64,000 nucleotides of DNA from assembly GCF_030818695.1 (NCBI RefSeq), contig NZ_JAUTAR010000001.1, positions 3,218,501-3,282,500 of the forward strand, read 5' to 3'. The notes beneath the pieces were generated by a model, which was not told the origin of the DNA, searched no databases, and saw nothing but the letters and a program-made list of their open reading frames with translations. The stretch comes from Chryseobacterium sp. SORGH_AS_0447. GTDB taxonomy: Bacteria > Bacteroidota > Bacteroidia > Flavobacteriales > Weeksellaceae. Position numbers and translations under genes: made by a program. Below are positions 8,813 to 18,047 of this stretch, one piece after another (position 1 is the stretch's first letter; every line of letters begins with the position of its first letter).

Positions 8813-9823
8813 TTATTTAATTTTCATTTTTACAATGCGGTCCTTTCCGGCAAAAACGACGGTATGCTGGTCTACCCATGCACAGGCATACAGATTCTTT
8901 TCATCGGAAATTTTCGTCCAGGTTTTTCCGAAGTCCGAAGAATAGCTGATGTGCTTATCTCCAACAGAAATTATCTCTTTTCCTTTGGAACCCGGTTTTA
9001 TTTTTACACAAGTCGTATAGCCTGCATTTTTTCCCGATGCCTGAATATGCCAGGTCTTTCCGCCGTCGTTTGTGGTGGCGATATTATTGATATTGGCTTC
9101 CTGCCGGGTGTAATCTCCGCCTACTGCAACCCCAAAAGTATCGTTTAAGAAGTCGATAGAATAGATTCCTTGAGAAGATTCTCCCTGGATAATCGGTGTT
9201 TTAAATACCTGAAGTGTATTGTTCTTTAAATTCAATTTTAAAATTCTGGAAGCCTTACCACCGGTTGCGATCCATACATTCTTTGAAGTGGAAGCGATAT
9301 TGGTGTTGCTGGCTGCGAAAGCAGCTTCCCCTTCATTTAGTATCACATCGTTTGCGACCTTTGTCCAGGTTCCGTTGTTTAAAATCATTAATTTCAGCCA
9401 ATGGTCCTGGCCAGGATCGCTGAAGGTATAGGCAACGTTATTATTTACAAAATGAAGGGCATCGTAAAAAGCTGTCTTTGCCGTGTCCCTGAATACCACT
9501 TCCGATTTCAGACTTTTCTTATCAATCCTGAAAAATTCAGCAGGACTTTCAATATTCACCGCATAAAAAGCTTTTTTATCCTGTGCTAGGGTTCTGAATT
9601 GCAATTTCTTTTCAGATAATGCGATCTGCTTCTGGTTCGCCGTATTTTTTAAATCCACAAAACCGAATTTGGAATCTGTCCCGCTGTACCACACCTTCTG
9701 ATCATACAGTTCGATGGCCCGGATGCTGATCTTGTCGTTAAATATCGTTTCCAAGCTTTCAATCTGCTGGGCGGATGCTGCCATTCCAACAAAGGCAAAC
9801 ATAAGGAGAAAGATTTTTTTCAT
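8813..9823 (-). CDS. Exported BNR/YCF48-like beta-propeller protein
   Basis: 336 residues with an N-terminal signal peptide (KKIFLLMFAFVGMAASAQ). Repeated short beta segments include Asp-box motifs (TNDGGKTWH and SSDFGKTWT), typical of BNR/YCF48-like propellers often annotated as exported oxidoreductase-like proteins. No catalytic residues are identifiable. A GTG lies 6 bp upstream, but the ATG at 9823 begins a standard signal peptide (MKK) and is preferred. It is separated from the upstream permease by a strong terminator and has its own promoter box. Confidence 0.75.
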   Translation of the reverse strand: MKKIFLLMFAFVGMAASAQQIESLETIFNDKISIRAIELYDQKVWYSGTDSKFGFVDLKNTANQKQIALSEKKLQFRTLAQDKKAFYAVNIESPAEFFRIDKKSLKSEVVFRDTAKTAFYDALHFVNNNVAYTFSDPGQDHWLKLMILNNGTWTKVANDVILNEGEAAFAASNTNIASTSKNVWIATGGKASRILKLNLKNNTLQVFKTPIIQGESSQGIYSIDFLNDTFGVAVGGDYTRQEANINNIATTNDGGKTWHIQASGKNAGYTTCVKIKPGSKGKEIISVGDKHISYSSDFGKTWTKISDEKNLYACAWVDQHTVVFAGKDRIVKMKIK

Positions 9824-9828
9824 ATCCA

Positions 9829-9836
9829 CAAAAATA
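9829..9836 (-). promoter_or_regulatory. Promoter -7 box of the BNR protein gene, 5 nt from the ATG
   Basis: Exact TATTTTTG (TAnnTTTG) on the minus strand, ending 5 nt before the ATG at 9823. If used, the mRNA would be leaderless or nearly so. It lies just past the terminator of the upstream permease. Confidence 0.45.
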
Positions 9837-9837
9837 A

Positions 9838-9863
9838 AAAATCCACAGAATTCTGTGGATTTT
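9838..9863 (-). terminator. Terminator of the amino acid permease gene
   Basis: Perfect 26-bp palindrome centred between 9850 and 9851 (core ATCCACAGAATTCTGTGGAT), running into T-rich sequence on the minus strand. It lies 20 bp after the permease stop codon. Confidence 0.75.
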
Positions 9864-9882
9864 ATTTATATCTATTTTTTAA

Positions 9883-11403
9883 TTATAAATCTAGATCGGT
9901 CTTTTGTAAAGGCTCCTGCTCTGCTTTGAACGTTTCGCCGTAACCTACTTTGTGAAGTTTACTGTTTCTGAGACTGTACGTGAAATAAATAATTACTCCC
10001 AACACCAGCCATGCCATGGAAAGGTATTTGGCTTCGTGGCTCAGGTTCCAGATCAGGTAAACGTTGATGCAGATTCCTAATGTTGCAATTACCGGTAAGG
10101 CAGGAACTTTAAACGTTCTCGGCATATTCGGCTCTTTCTTTCTTAAGATCCAAACCGCTACACACACCATGGTGAACGCGAATAAAGTACCGAAACTCGT
10201 CATATCCGCCAGTTTACTGATCGGCGTAAAGGCTGCTACCGTTGCAATAACGATTCCTAAAAGCATTAAGCTTTTTGCCGGTGTTTTTCTGATAGGATGT
10301 ACGTCACTGAACATTTTAGGAATAAGACCGTCTTTGGACATTCCTAAGAAGATTCTGGACTGTCCCATGATCATTACCATTAATACGGATACCAGACCTA
10401 CGGTTGCAGCGATCGTAATAATATAACCTGCCCAACCCTGTCCTGCGATTTCAAAGGCATAGGCAACCGGTGCTTTGATCGCATCCGGATATTTCCCTTG
10501 AGGATCGAAATCCGAATAATGCATCATCCCCGTAAGCACAAGAGAAACAAGAATATATAAACCGGTACATACGAGAAGGGAAACGATGATCGCAAACGGA
10601 ACGTCTTTTTTCGGGTTGATAGCTTCCCCGGCTTGGGTAGAAACCGCATCGAAACCTACATATGCGAAGAAAATAGCTGCTGCTCCGGAAATGATTCCCT
10701 GGATACCGTAAGCTTCTTTCATGTTTTCACCTTCCTGAACCATTTTAGCTGCAGGAATAAAAGGATTCCAGTTTTCTGTATTAATGAAGAATACCCCTGC
10801 AATAATCACAAAAAGAACAGCGGAAACCTTCATAATTACGATCAGATTGTTTGCTTTTGCGGCTTCTTTGGTTCCTTTAATTAGAATTGAAATCACCAGA
10901 AGTACAATAAGGAAAGCCGGTAGGTTCATGGAAAACCCTTCTCCGGTATAACTTGCCGGGTCTGAAGTAAGGTAATCGGGAAGATGAAGACCGAACATTT
11001 TCAGTAGTTTATTAAAATATCCGGACCAAGAAACGGCTACCGTCATGGATCCCATCGCATATTCGAGGATAAGGCCCCAGCCAATGATCCAGGCAAAGAT
11101 TTCCCCTACGGTTCCGTAAGCATAAGCATAAGCCGAACCTTCTACTGGAAGGATGGATGCAAATTCTGAGTAACATAATGCTGCAAATACACAGGCGATT
11201 CCGGCAATTACGAAGGAAAGAGCGAGTGCAGGTCCTGCATGGTAATACGCTCCGGTACCTGTAAGTACAAAAATTCCCCCTCCGATAATAGCCCCGATTC
11301 CGATAGCTGTAAGACTCCATTTACCGAGTACTCTTTTGAGCTGACTGCTTTTCATATCATTCTCGAAAGCACTCATCGGTTTTTTGGTCCAAATTTTAGA
11401 CAT
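9883..11403 (-). CDS. APC-family amino acid permease
   Basis: 506 residues with about 12-13 membrane helices. Helix 1 carries the APC substrate-binding motif IGIGAIIGGGIFVLTG, and SEFASILPVEGSAYAY (helix 3) is typical of cationic amino acid transporter/YfnA-like members. The N-terminus MSKIWTKKPMSAF is cytoplasmic. Predicted role: proton-coupled uptake of amino acids across the inner membrane; specificity cannot be read from sequence. It is a single-gene transcription unit ending at the palindrome 9838-9863. Confidence 0.92.
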   Translation of the reverse strand: MSKIWTKKPMSAFENDMKSSQLKRVLGKWSLTAIGIGAIIGGGIFVLTGTGAYYHAGPALALSFVIAGIACVFAALCYSEFASILPVEGSAYAYAYGTVGEIFAWIIGWGLILEYAMGSMTVAVSWSGYFNKLLKMFGLHLPDYLTSDPASYTGEGFSMNLPAFLIVLLVISILIKGTKEAAKANNLIVIMKVSAVLFVIIAGVFFINTENWNPFIPAAKMVQEGENMKEAYGIQGIISGAAAIFFAYVGFDAVSTQAGEAINPKKDVPFAIIVSLLVCTGLYILVSLVLTGMMHYSDFDPQGKYPDAIKAPVAYAFEIAGQGWAGYIITIAATVGLVSVLMVMIMGQSRIFLGMSKDGLIPKMFSDVHPIRKTPAKSLMLLGIVIATVAAFTPISKLADMTSFGTLFAFTMVCVAVWILRKKEPNMPRTFKVPALPVIATLGICINVYLIWNLSHEAKYLSMAWLVLGVIIYFTYSLRNSKLHKVGYGETFKAEQEPLQKTDLDL

Positions 11404-11555
11404 ATTTTATTATTTATTAAAGATTTACGAAAATATAAAAAATTTATAAACATTAACGTTTATTAATAAACTTTAAGCATTAATTTTAAATTTTAGAATT
11501 TAAAATTCTGATTTTCATCTTCTTTAAATCATTTCTTATTATCTGATTTTTTATT

Positions 11556-11563
11556 TATTTTTG
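11556..11563 (+). promoter_or_regulatory. pnuC promoter -7 box, 5 nt from the ATG
   Basis: Exact TATTTTTG on the plus strand, followed by ACTGC and the pnuC ATG at 11569. Predicts a leaderless or ultra-short 5' UTR. Confidence 0.45.
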
Positions 11564-11568
11564 ACTGC

Positions 11569-12237
11569 ATGAATCTATACGATCTTTTCGTAAAACCTTA
11601 CGAAAGCTACACTATACTTCAGATCTTCCTGGAGTCTTCTGCCACCATTTTTGGTATTCTGAGCGTTTACTTTTCCATTAAAAAAAATATCTGGGTGTAT
11701 CCCACCGGAATTATTTCGACCTTAATCTATGTGTATATTCTTTTCAACTTCGGACTGTTGGGAGACTGCATGATCAATGTGTATTATACCGTCATGAGTA
11801 TTTATGGCTGGATCCTCTGGGGAAAGAGCTCTAAAGACAACATTCACGTCGAAGTAAGCTGGGCTTCAAAAAAAGAATGGCTTTACGGGATTTTACTTTT
11901 TGCCTTAAGTGTAATCTTAGTAACAGGAGTGTATTATTACAAACCTTATATAGACAATCAGTTTTCGATGGAGGGAGCGAGTTTAGGGCTTTATCATCTG
12001 GATTGGGGGAATTGGCTGGACGTCTTTACGACTTCCCTATTTCTGGTCGGGATGTGGTTCATGGCGAAGAGGCGCATCGAAAACTGGATTTTCTGGATCA
12101 TCGGAGATTTCATCTGTATTCCGATGATGATTTATAAGGAGTTAGGAATCACTTCGGTTCAATATTTGGTATTTACTATAATGGCGATCCAGGGATACGC
12201 CGTTTGGAAAAAAAGTTATAAGAAAAAAAGTTTTTAA
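11569..12237 (+). CDS. pnuC: Nicotinamide riboside transporter PnuC
   Basis: 222 residues with about seven membrane helices. The conserved PnuC motifs are present: NIWVYPTGIIST near residue 45, and the repeat pair NVYYTVMSIYGWILW and QGYAVWKK. PnuC facilitates uptake of nicotinamide riboside for NAD synthesis. No NAD- or thiamine-linked riboswitch or neighbouring nadR/thiamine gene is visible; a promoter box lies directly before the ATG. The next gene starts 5 bp downstream, so a lipoprotein gene is probably co-transcribed. Confidence 0.92.
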   Translation: MNLYDLFVKPYESYTILQIFLESSATIFGILSVYFSIKKNIWVYPTGIISTLIYVYILFNFGLLGDCMINVYYTVMSIYGWILWGKSSKDNIHVEVSWASKKEWLYGILLFALSVILVTGVYYYKPYIDNQFSMEGASLGLYHLDWGNWLDVFTTSLFLVGMWFMAKRRIENWIFWIIGDFICIPMMIYKELGITSVQYLVFTIMAIQGYAVWKKSYKKKSF

Positions 12238-12242
12238 AAGTC

Positions 12243-12839
12243 ATGAAAAATTTATTAAAAATAGCATTCAGTGTCATTACACTTGCAAGTTTAGCCTCCT
12301 GCTCGATCTATTCGGATCCTTATACGAGCACCTATGGAGACCCTTATTATGATAACGGGTATTATTATGCGCCACAGGGATATTATGGAAATGGCGGATA
12401 TTGGGGCGATGACGGGTATTATTACCGGAATAATTACAATTATTATTATGATAACGGTATGCCTTATTATTATCAGAATTATAACAATTCGAGAAGAAAG
12501 GTATATGTTGAAAGAAGATCTGGAGCGAACGGAACGACTTCTGCAAGACCGAACAACGGCTTCAGAGGTAATGTAAATGACGGCACCAACAACGGAAGCT
12601 TCAGACAGAATCAAAGGCAGAACAACAGCCAAAGACAGAATAACGGCTTCAGAACTCAACAGAATAATACTGCGCCAAGACCGCAGAATAACAATAATGG
12701 CGGTTTCAGAAATAATTCGAACAGCAATTATAATAACAACTCAAACAGCGGAGGTTTCAGAAACAACACGCCACAGCCTCAGCCGGCTTCTCCACAACCG
12801 CAGAGAAGCAGCAACAGCAACAGCGGCGGATTCAGATAA
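12243..12839 (+). CDS. Tyr/Gly/Asn-rich lipoprotein with repeated GFR motifs
   Basis: 198 residues. The signal peptide ends in lipobox LASC, so the mature protein is a lipoprotein. Residues 25-85 are extremely Tyr/Gly/Asp-rich. The rest is Asn/Gln-rich low complexity with six regularly recurring (G/S)FR motifs separated by Asn/Ser/Gln spacers, and the protein ends in SGGFR. No folded domain is recognisable, so it is probably an extended cell-surface protein. The base composition follows the repetitive codons (AAC/AAT). Other frames across the repeat are shadows. Function unknown. Confidence 0.8.
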   Translation: MKNLLKIAFSVITLASLASCSIYSDPYTSTYGDPYYDNGYYYAPQGYYGNGGYWGDDGYYYRNNYNYYYDNGMPYYYQNYNNSRRKVYVERRSGANGTTSARPNNGFRGNVNDGTNNGSFRQNQRQNNSQRQNNGFRTQQNNTAPRPQNNNNGGFRNNSNSNYNNNSNSGGFRNNTPQPQPASPQPQRSSNSNSGGFR

Positions 12840-13025
12840 AAACGGCTATAAATAATGAAACGGACAGTTAACACTGTTCGTTTTTGCTTTTATTGTAGTA
12901 ATTTTGCCTGCTTAATTTTGAATCACATTCAATAGTAAAAAATAATCGGGAGTTAATCGGTAAATATCAATTTTAAGCTTGAATTCCTGATTTTTAAATT
13001 TAAATATATTATCACGTTATAAACT

Positions 13026-13793
13026 ATGGAATTTTACAAATATCAGGGTACGGGAAACGATTTTGTAATGATCGATAACCGCTCCGGAGAATGGGATAGC
13101 CTTTCGATTGAAAATATTCAGAAACTGTGCAACCGCCGTTTCGGAATCGGTGCAGACGGGCTTATTAAAATCAATACTGCCGAAGGCTATGATTTTGAAG
13201 TGGATTATTACAACTCCGACGGATCGAAAAGTTTCTGCGGAAATGGAGCCCGATGTTCGGTAGCCTTTGCTTTCTTTCTCAACGTCTTTGAAGGCAAATG
13301 CCGGTTCATCGCCATTGACGGCGAACATGAAGCCGAAATCCACAACGGTATCGTAAAACTGAAAATGGGTGATGTGGAAACAATCTCCAGCGATGGGGAG
13401 GATCAAGTAGCCGATACAGGCTCACCCCATTATGTAAAATATGTGGAAGATCTGGTTACCTATAATGTTTTTGCAGAGGGAAGCAGCATCCGCAATTCTG
13501 AAAATTATAAGGAAAAAGGAATCAACGTTAATTTTGTAGAAAAAATAACGGATGATGAAATTTTCGTAAGAACCTATGAACGAGGCGTTGAGGATGAAAC
13601 CTACAGCTGCGGCACCGGTGTTACGGCTTCTGCTTTAACTTTTCTTCAAAATAATGATCTAATCTCTGTAAAAGTTAAGACTTTAGGCGGAAATCTGAAA
13701 GTGTATGCCAAAAAAAACGGCAACGCTTTTGATAATATATGGCTTGAAGGTCCTGCAAAACAGGTTTTCAAAGGGAAGATCGACCTTAATTAA
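13026..13793 (+). CDS. dapF: Diaminopimelate epimerase
   Basis: 255 residues. DapF interconverts LL- and meso-diaminopimelate in the cytoplasm for lysine and peptidoglycan synthesis, with two catalytic cysteines and no cofactor. Both are present: Cys71 in FCGNGARC and Cys195 in SCGTGVTAS. The N-terminus F-x-KYQGTGNDFV is also diagnostic. The length is near the family norm (about 270). The peptidoglycan gene mltG follows after 26 bp, a common cell-wall pairing. Confidence 0.96.
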   Translation: MEFYKYQGTGNDFVMIDNRSGEWDSLSIENIQKLCNRRFGIGADGLIKINTAEGYDFEVDYYNSDGSKSFCGNGARCSVAFAFFLNVFEGKCRFIAIDGEHEAEIHNGIVKLKMGDVETISSDGEDQVADTGSPHYVKYVEDLVTYNVFAEGSSIRNSENYKEKGINVNFVEKITDDEIFVRTYERGVEDETYSCGTGVTASALTFLQNNDLISVKVKTLGGNLKVYAKKNGNAFDNIWLEGPAKQVFKGKIDLN

Positions 13794-13819
13794 ACAAAAC
13801 TTTTATTAATCAGCATTAC

Positions 13820-14845
13820 ATGAAAAAAGCTATTCTCATTGTCATCCTGCTCGTTCTGGCAGCAGGCGGATTTTTTGGATTTAGATTTTATAAAAAATAT
13901 TACGGAAACAATATTGAAAAAGACGGATACGTTCTGATCCCGCACAACGCCAGCTTTAAGCAGATCCTGGATTCAGCATCCCGATTTGTAAGCAATAAGG
14001 AATCTTTTGAGGCAGTGGCACAGGAGAAAGGCCTGGCTCAGAATTTTAAGGCCGGACGGTATCATTTCCAGAAAGGATTGGGAAATGCCCGGTTGGTCAA
14101 TATGATTAAAGCCGGTAACCAGAGCGAGAACAGTTTCAGGATCGGAGATTTCGGGGATGTCTATCAGATGATCGGCAGGGTTACTAAAAAGACGGAACGG
14201 GATTCTCTTGATTTTGTGAAAGACTTCAATAAAATTGCGACTGAAAGAGGATACGCAAATGCAGAAGACCTGAAAAAATATTTTTTTATCGACACATACA
14301 ATTTTTTCTGGACGGTAACCCCACAGGAGTTCTTTAAAAAATTCGACGATCAGTATAAAGAGTTTTGGAATAGCGAAAGAAAAGCGCAGGAGCAGCAATC
14401 CGGACTTACGAGAGACCAGATTTATGCACTCGCATCTATTGTTTATAAAGAATCAGGCGGGAAAAAAGACGAAATGCGGACCATTGCCGGGCTGTACCTT
14501 AACCGTTACCGAAAAGGGATGAAACTGCAGTCCGACCCGACCGTTATTTATGCCATTAATAAGCAGACGAATTTTAAAGAGCAGATTAAAAGGGTTTTTT
14601 ATAAACATTTATCCACCCCTTCGCCTTATAATACGTATGCCAATAAAGGAATTCCTCCGGGACCGATTTGTGTGGTTGATAAAAATTCGGTGGATGCCGT
14701 ATTAAATGCCGAAAAGAATAATTATATTTTTATGTGTGCAGACCCGGCAAGATTCGGCTACCACAAATTCACAGCAAGTGCCGAACAACACGCCATTAAC
14801 GCGAAGGCTTATCAGGACTGGCTAAATTCTAAAAATATAAAATAA
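13820..14845 (+). CDS. mltG: Endolytic murein transglycosylase MltG
   Basis: 341 residues: one N-terminal membrane anchor (about 3-22), then a periplasmic YceG-like domain. The catalytic glutamate is Glu211 in ASIVYKESGG, followed by RTIAGLYLNR, LQSDPTVIYA and NKGIPPGPI, all hallmark motifs. MltG cleaves nascent glycan strands and helps set their length. It is probably co-transcribed with dapF, 26 bp upstream. Confidence 0.95.
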   Translation: MKKAILIVILLVLAAGGFFGFRFYKKYYGNNIEKDGYVLIPHNASFKQILDSASRFVSNKESFEAVAQEKGLAQNFKAGRYHFQKGLGNARLVNMIKAGNQSENSFRIGDFGDVYQMIGRVTKKTERDSLDFVKDFNKIATERGYANAEDLKKYFFIDTYNFFWTVTPQEFFKKFDDQYKEFWNSERKAQEQQSGLTRDQIYALASIVYKESGGKKDEMRTIAGLYLNRYRKGMKLQSDPTVIYAINKQTNFKEQIKRVFYKHLSTPSPYNTYANKGIPPGPICVVDKNSVDAVLNAEKNNYIFMCADPARFGYHKFTASAEQHAINAKAYQDWLNSKNIK

Positions 14846-15011
14846 AATCATATTAACTTTTTTTTAACAATTTAATAATTAACATTTCATTGTTTTCAGC
14901 GACACATACGTTATAAATAATAAATTATACTTGATATTGCGAAATTGCTACCATTGATAATTTCTCAATAGAAAGGAAAATCTTTCACGATTTTACACAA
15001 AAAATACCCTT

Positions 15012-17516
15012 ATGAATCAGACGGAAATCATTAACATTTTTACAAAGAAAACCTTAGGGCTTACTTTTGTACTTTCGGCAGCAGCATTCGCTTTTGCACA
15101 GGAGAAGGTCGGTATTTCAGGATCGGTGGTCAGCAAAAGCAACCAGCCGGTTCCTTATGCTTCGGTTACATTCAGTAACAAAGCCAACAAATTATTCAGT
15201 GACGCGACACTTACCGACGAGAAAGGACAATATAAGCTTGATCTGGCTCCCGGAAACTATGACATCACCATCGAGGCCATCGATTATCAGAAAAATGTTG
15301 TTAATAAACAGATTACAGCAGCCGGAAATATCGGAGCCTTTTCGATAGACCCTGAAAAAAGTGCCACCAATCTTAAAACCGCTGACATTCAGGGCGTGGT
15401 GATTACGGCACCGTCTACCAAGCCCTATAAAGTGGAGCTGGACAAAAGAACGTACGACCCATCCCAGGATATTGTAAGCAAAGGAGGAAATCTTCAGGAT
15501 GTGCTTTCCAATGTGCCTTCTGTTTCCGTAGAAACCGACGGAACTGTCTCCATGAGGGGAAGCTCGAATGTAAAATTCCTCATCAACGGAAAACCTTCTG
15601 CCCTTTTGGGGATCGATGATGGTGCCAATGCTTTGCAGAGTATCCCGGCAGACCAGATCGAAAAAATTGAAGTGATTACCAACCCTTCTTCAAAATTTGA
15701 AGCCAGCGGAACGGCGGGTATTTTAAATATTATTTTAAAGAAAAGTAAAAAGACCGGGTTTAACGGAAGTGTTACCGGAACATTGGGCTACCTGCCACAA
15801 ACCAACCTTAATACCAACTTAAGCTGGAGAAAAGGCAATCTTACTTGGTTTTTAAATGGTGGCGGCGGATACCGGGAATCTAAGAACACAAACAGGAACA
15901 ACGCAATTTACTTTACGCCAACAGCTGATAACAGAACGAATGCAGACCAGGAATCTATTACAAAGAGCAAGAACAACAATTATAATGCTTCTACAGGTTT
16001 GGTTTATGACCTTTCTGATAAAACTTCGGTAAATGCATCCGGAACAGTAAGAACTTTCGACAGTGAAAATATTGGAAACGTATGGTACGGCTATCGTTAT
16101 ACTGACGGAAGCACATCTTCTGCAAGACGTGACAACACAGGTTCGAACAATAACCTGGCTTTCCAAGGGGATTTCGGTTTGGATCATAAGTTTGATGATA
16201 AAGGACAGAATTTATCCTTATCCTTAAGCTTACAGAGGAACCGATCTTACAATGATACAGATGTTCTGCAGACGGCAAATGATGCGTTTACCTTAGAAAA
16301 TCTTATTAACCAGACTACATTAAACAAAACATTGATCGGTAAGGCTGACTATGAACTTCCGATTGGTGAGAATTCAAGGCTTGAAGCCGGGTACCGTTTG
16401 GATATCAACAGAAACACTTACGATAATGATGTTTCTCAAAGGTATTCTCCTTTTGCAGATTATTTCTTCCTGCCTACATTTACTTATAATGCTTTTTATA
16501 AAGAGGTTTTCAATGCGGGATATGTCCAGTTTAAAAGCAAAATCGGAAATCTGGGCTATCAGTTAGGTTTGCGAAACGAATATTCCCAAATAGACATCAA
16601 GTATGAGAATCTGAATCCGCAGACTGAACTTATTGATAAAAGCAAGAATTACAACAACCTGTTTCCAAGTGTTTTCTTAAGCTACGAAATTGCAAAAGAC
16701 AACCAGTTTTTGGTTAATTATTCAAGAAGAATCGACCGTCCCAGATCTTTCTTCCTGATTCCTAATCCAAGCTACACGGATAACCAGAACATTTTCGACG
16801 GAAACATCGATTTGAATCCTTCTTACGTAGATTCTTACGAATTCGGATACAGTATTTCGAAAAATAAATTTACAGTAAATCCTACTCTTTACTTCAGACA
16901 CACGACGGATGATGTAAAAATGCTGGTGTACAGCGGTGATGACGGGGCGTTTCATACCAAGCCTATTAACTTAGGAAATGACGACCGCTACGGAATGGAT
17001 CTTAATTTTAACTGGGATGCTACAAAATGGCTGAAATTATTAGGAAACGTAGATTTATTCGGATATAAAACCACCGGAACTTATACCGGACCTGAAGTTT
17101 CGAAACCAATGCCATTTGAAGGTTCCGGATTTTCTTCCAGAGCAAGATTAACTACTACCTTCAAAGTTGATAAGACGTTTAACTTCCAGTTCCAAGGATT
17201 TTACCGTGGTGCACAGAAATCTCTGAGCCAGGATCGAAAAGATATGTATGCGATCAGTTTTGGGGCTTCTAAGACCGTACTGGATGGTAACGGAACAATA
17301 AGTTTCAATATTCAGGACATCTTTAATACAAGAGCGATGAGAAGTCTTTCCAAAACGCCTGAGTTCGCAAGAGAATCTTATATGCAATGGCAACCAAGAC
17401 AATTTGCCCTTTCATTTACTTACCGATTCAAGCAGGGTGAAAGAATTGACCAGCCTAAACGTAAAAAAGACATCAACTCCAACGCAGCCGGAGATGACCA
17501 GCAAGGTCCGATGTAA
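15012..17516 (+). CDS. Outer-membrane beta-barrel receptor (TonB-dependent-receptor-like, CarboxypepD_reg domain)
   Basis: 834 residues. An N-terminal export signal ends near AAFAFAQ. A carboxypeptidase-regulatory-like beta-sandwich (about 30-110: GSVVSKSNQPVPYASV ... GQYKLDLAPGNYDI) is followed by a plug domain (about 130-250, RGSSNVKFLINGKPSALLG) and a ~580-residue barrel rich in aromatic alternating strands. This matches the Bacteroidota outer membrane beta-barrel family, related to TonB-dependent receptors but often without a SusD partner; none is present here. The substrate is unknown. A strong bidirectional terminator follows. Confidence 0.88.
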   Translation: MNQTEIINIFTKKTLGLTFVLSAAAFAFAQEKVGISGSVVSKSNQPVPYASVTFSNKANKLFSDATLTDEKGQYKLDLAPGNYDITIEAIDYQKNVVNKQITAAGNIGAFSIDPEKSATNLKTADIQGVVITAPSTKPYKVELDKRTYDPSQDIVSKGGNLQDVLSNVPSVSVETDGTVSMRGSSNVKFLINGKPSALLGIDDGANALQSIPADQIEKIEVITNPSSKFEASGTAGILNIILKKSKKTGFNGSVTGTLGYLPQTNLNTNLSWRKGNLTWFLNGGGGYRESKNTNRNNAIYFTPTADNRTNADQESITKSKNNNYNASTGLVYDLSDKTSVNASGTVRTFDSENIGNVWYGYRYTDGSTSSARRDNTGSNNNLAFQGDFGLDHKFDDKGQNLSLSLSLQRNRSYNDTDVLQTANDAFTLENLINQTTLNKTLIGKADYELPIGENSRLEAGYRLDINRNTYDNDVSQRYSPFADYFFLPTFTYNAFYKEVFNAGYVQFKSKIGNLGYQLGLRNEYSQIDIKYENLNPQTELIDKSKNYNNLFPSVFLSYEIAKDNQFLVNYSRRIDRPRSFFLIPNPSYTDNQNIFDGNIDLNPSYVDSYEFGYSISKNKFTVNPTLYFRHTTDDVKMLVYSGDDGAFHTKPINLGNDDRYGMDLNFNWDATKWLKLLGNVDLFGYKTTGTYTGPEVSKPMPFEGSGFSSRARLTTTFKVDKTFNFQFQGFYRGAQKSLSQDRKDMYAISFGASKTVLDGNGTISFNIQDIFNTRAMRSLSKTPEFARESYMQWQPRQFALSFTYRFKQGERIDQPKRKKDINSNAAGDDQQGPM

Positions 17517-17530
17517 AAAGAATAGAATAC

Positions 17531-17562
17531 AAAAAATCCCGAAATTACTTTCGGGATTTTTT
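17531..17562. terminator. Bidirectional terminator between convergent genes
   Basis: Near-perfect hairpin: A6TCCCGAAA, a TTAC loop, then TTTCGGGAT6. It works for both strands and overlaps the stop codon of the cytidylyltransferase-like gene. Confidence 0.85.
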
Positions 17563-18022
17563 ATTTGTCGGCTTCTGCCGCTTCCAGTTTGGAAAGTTTT
17601 GCCAATTCCGCTTCGTAGATTCTCTTTCTCAGGTCGCTGGAAGAAAACCGGTGATCTCTTTTGTTGTAAAAGATTTCGATTCCTTTTTCCTCACAGTATT
17701 TTTTCCCTGTAAAATCCCTGTCCAGATAATCGTCTCCGATAATTCTAACGTCGATTACAAATGACTTCAGGATGTCCAAAAGATCTTCTTCCGTATAATA
17801 AGGAATAATTTCGTCCACTGCGTCCACCGCTTTCAGCTGGATATATCTTTCAACAATCGTCTGTGTCGGTTTATTCTTGGTCGGACGATCGTGTGACGGA
17901 TCGATCTGTAATCCTACGATTAGATAATCGCAAACCGTTTTGGCTTCTTCCAGCATCTTAATGTGCCCTGCATGAAGCAGATCGAAAGACGAGAATGTAA
18001 TACCTATTCTTTCTGTTTTCAT
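17561..18022 (-). CDS. Cytidylyltransferase-like (TagD/GCT-type) nucleotidyltransferase
   Basis: 153 residues. The nucleotidyltransferase HxGH signature is His17-Ala-Gly-His20, preceded by the FSSFDLLHAG version of the G-x-FD motif. HRFSSSDLRKRI near the C-terminus corresponds to the RTxGISTT motif. This fold transfers CMP or AMP to small phosphate compounds such as glycerol-3-phosphate; the actual substrate is unknown. The gene is 25 bp downstream of galE, suggesting a role in surface polysaccharide or envelope precursor synthesis. Confidence 0.82.
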   Translation of the reverse strand: MKTERIGITFSSFDLLHAGHIKMLEEAKTVCDYLIVGLQIDPSHDRPTKNKPTQTIVERYIQLKAVDAVDEIIPYYTEEDLLDILKSFVIDVRIIGDDYLDRDFTGKKYCEEKGIEIFYNKRDHRFSSSDLRKRIYEAELAKLSKLEAAEADK

Positions 18023-18047
18023 ATGAATATTTTTTATAACTAAAATT

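Noticed and set aside
12277..12855. Long antisense and shifted frames across the low-complexity lipoprotein gene
   Set aside because: Created by the repetitive codons of the real gene; no start signals or domains.
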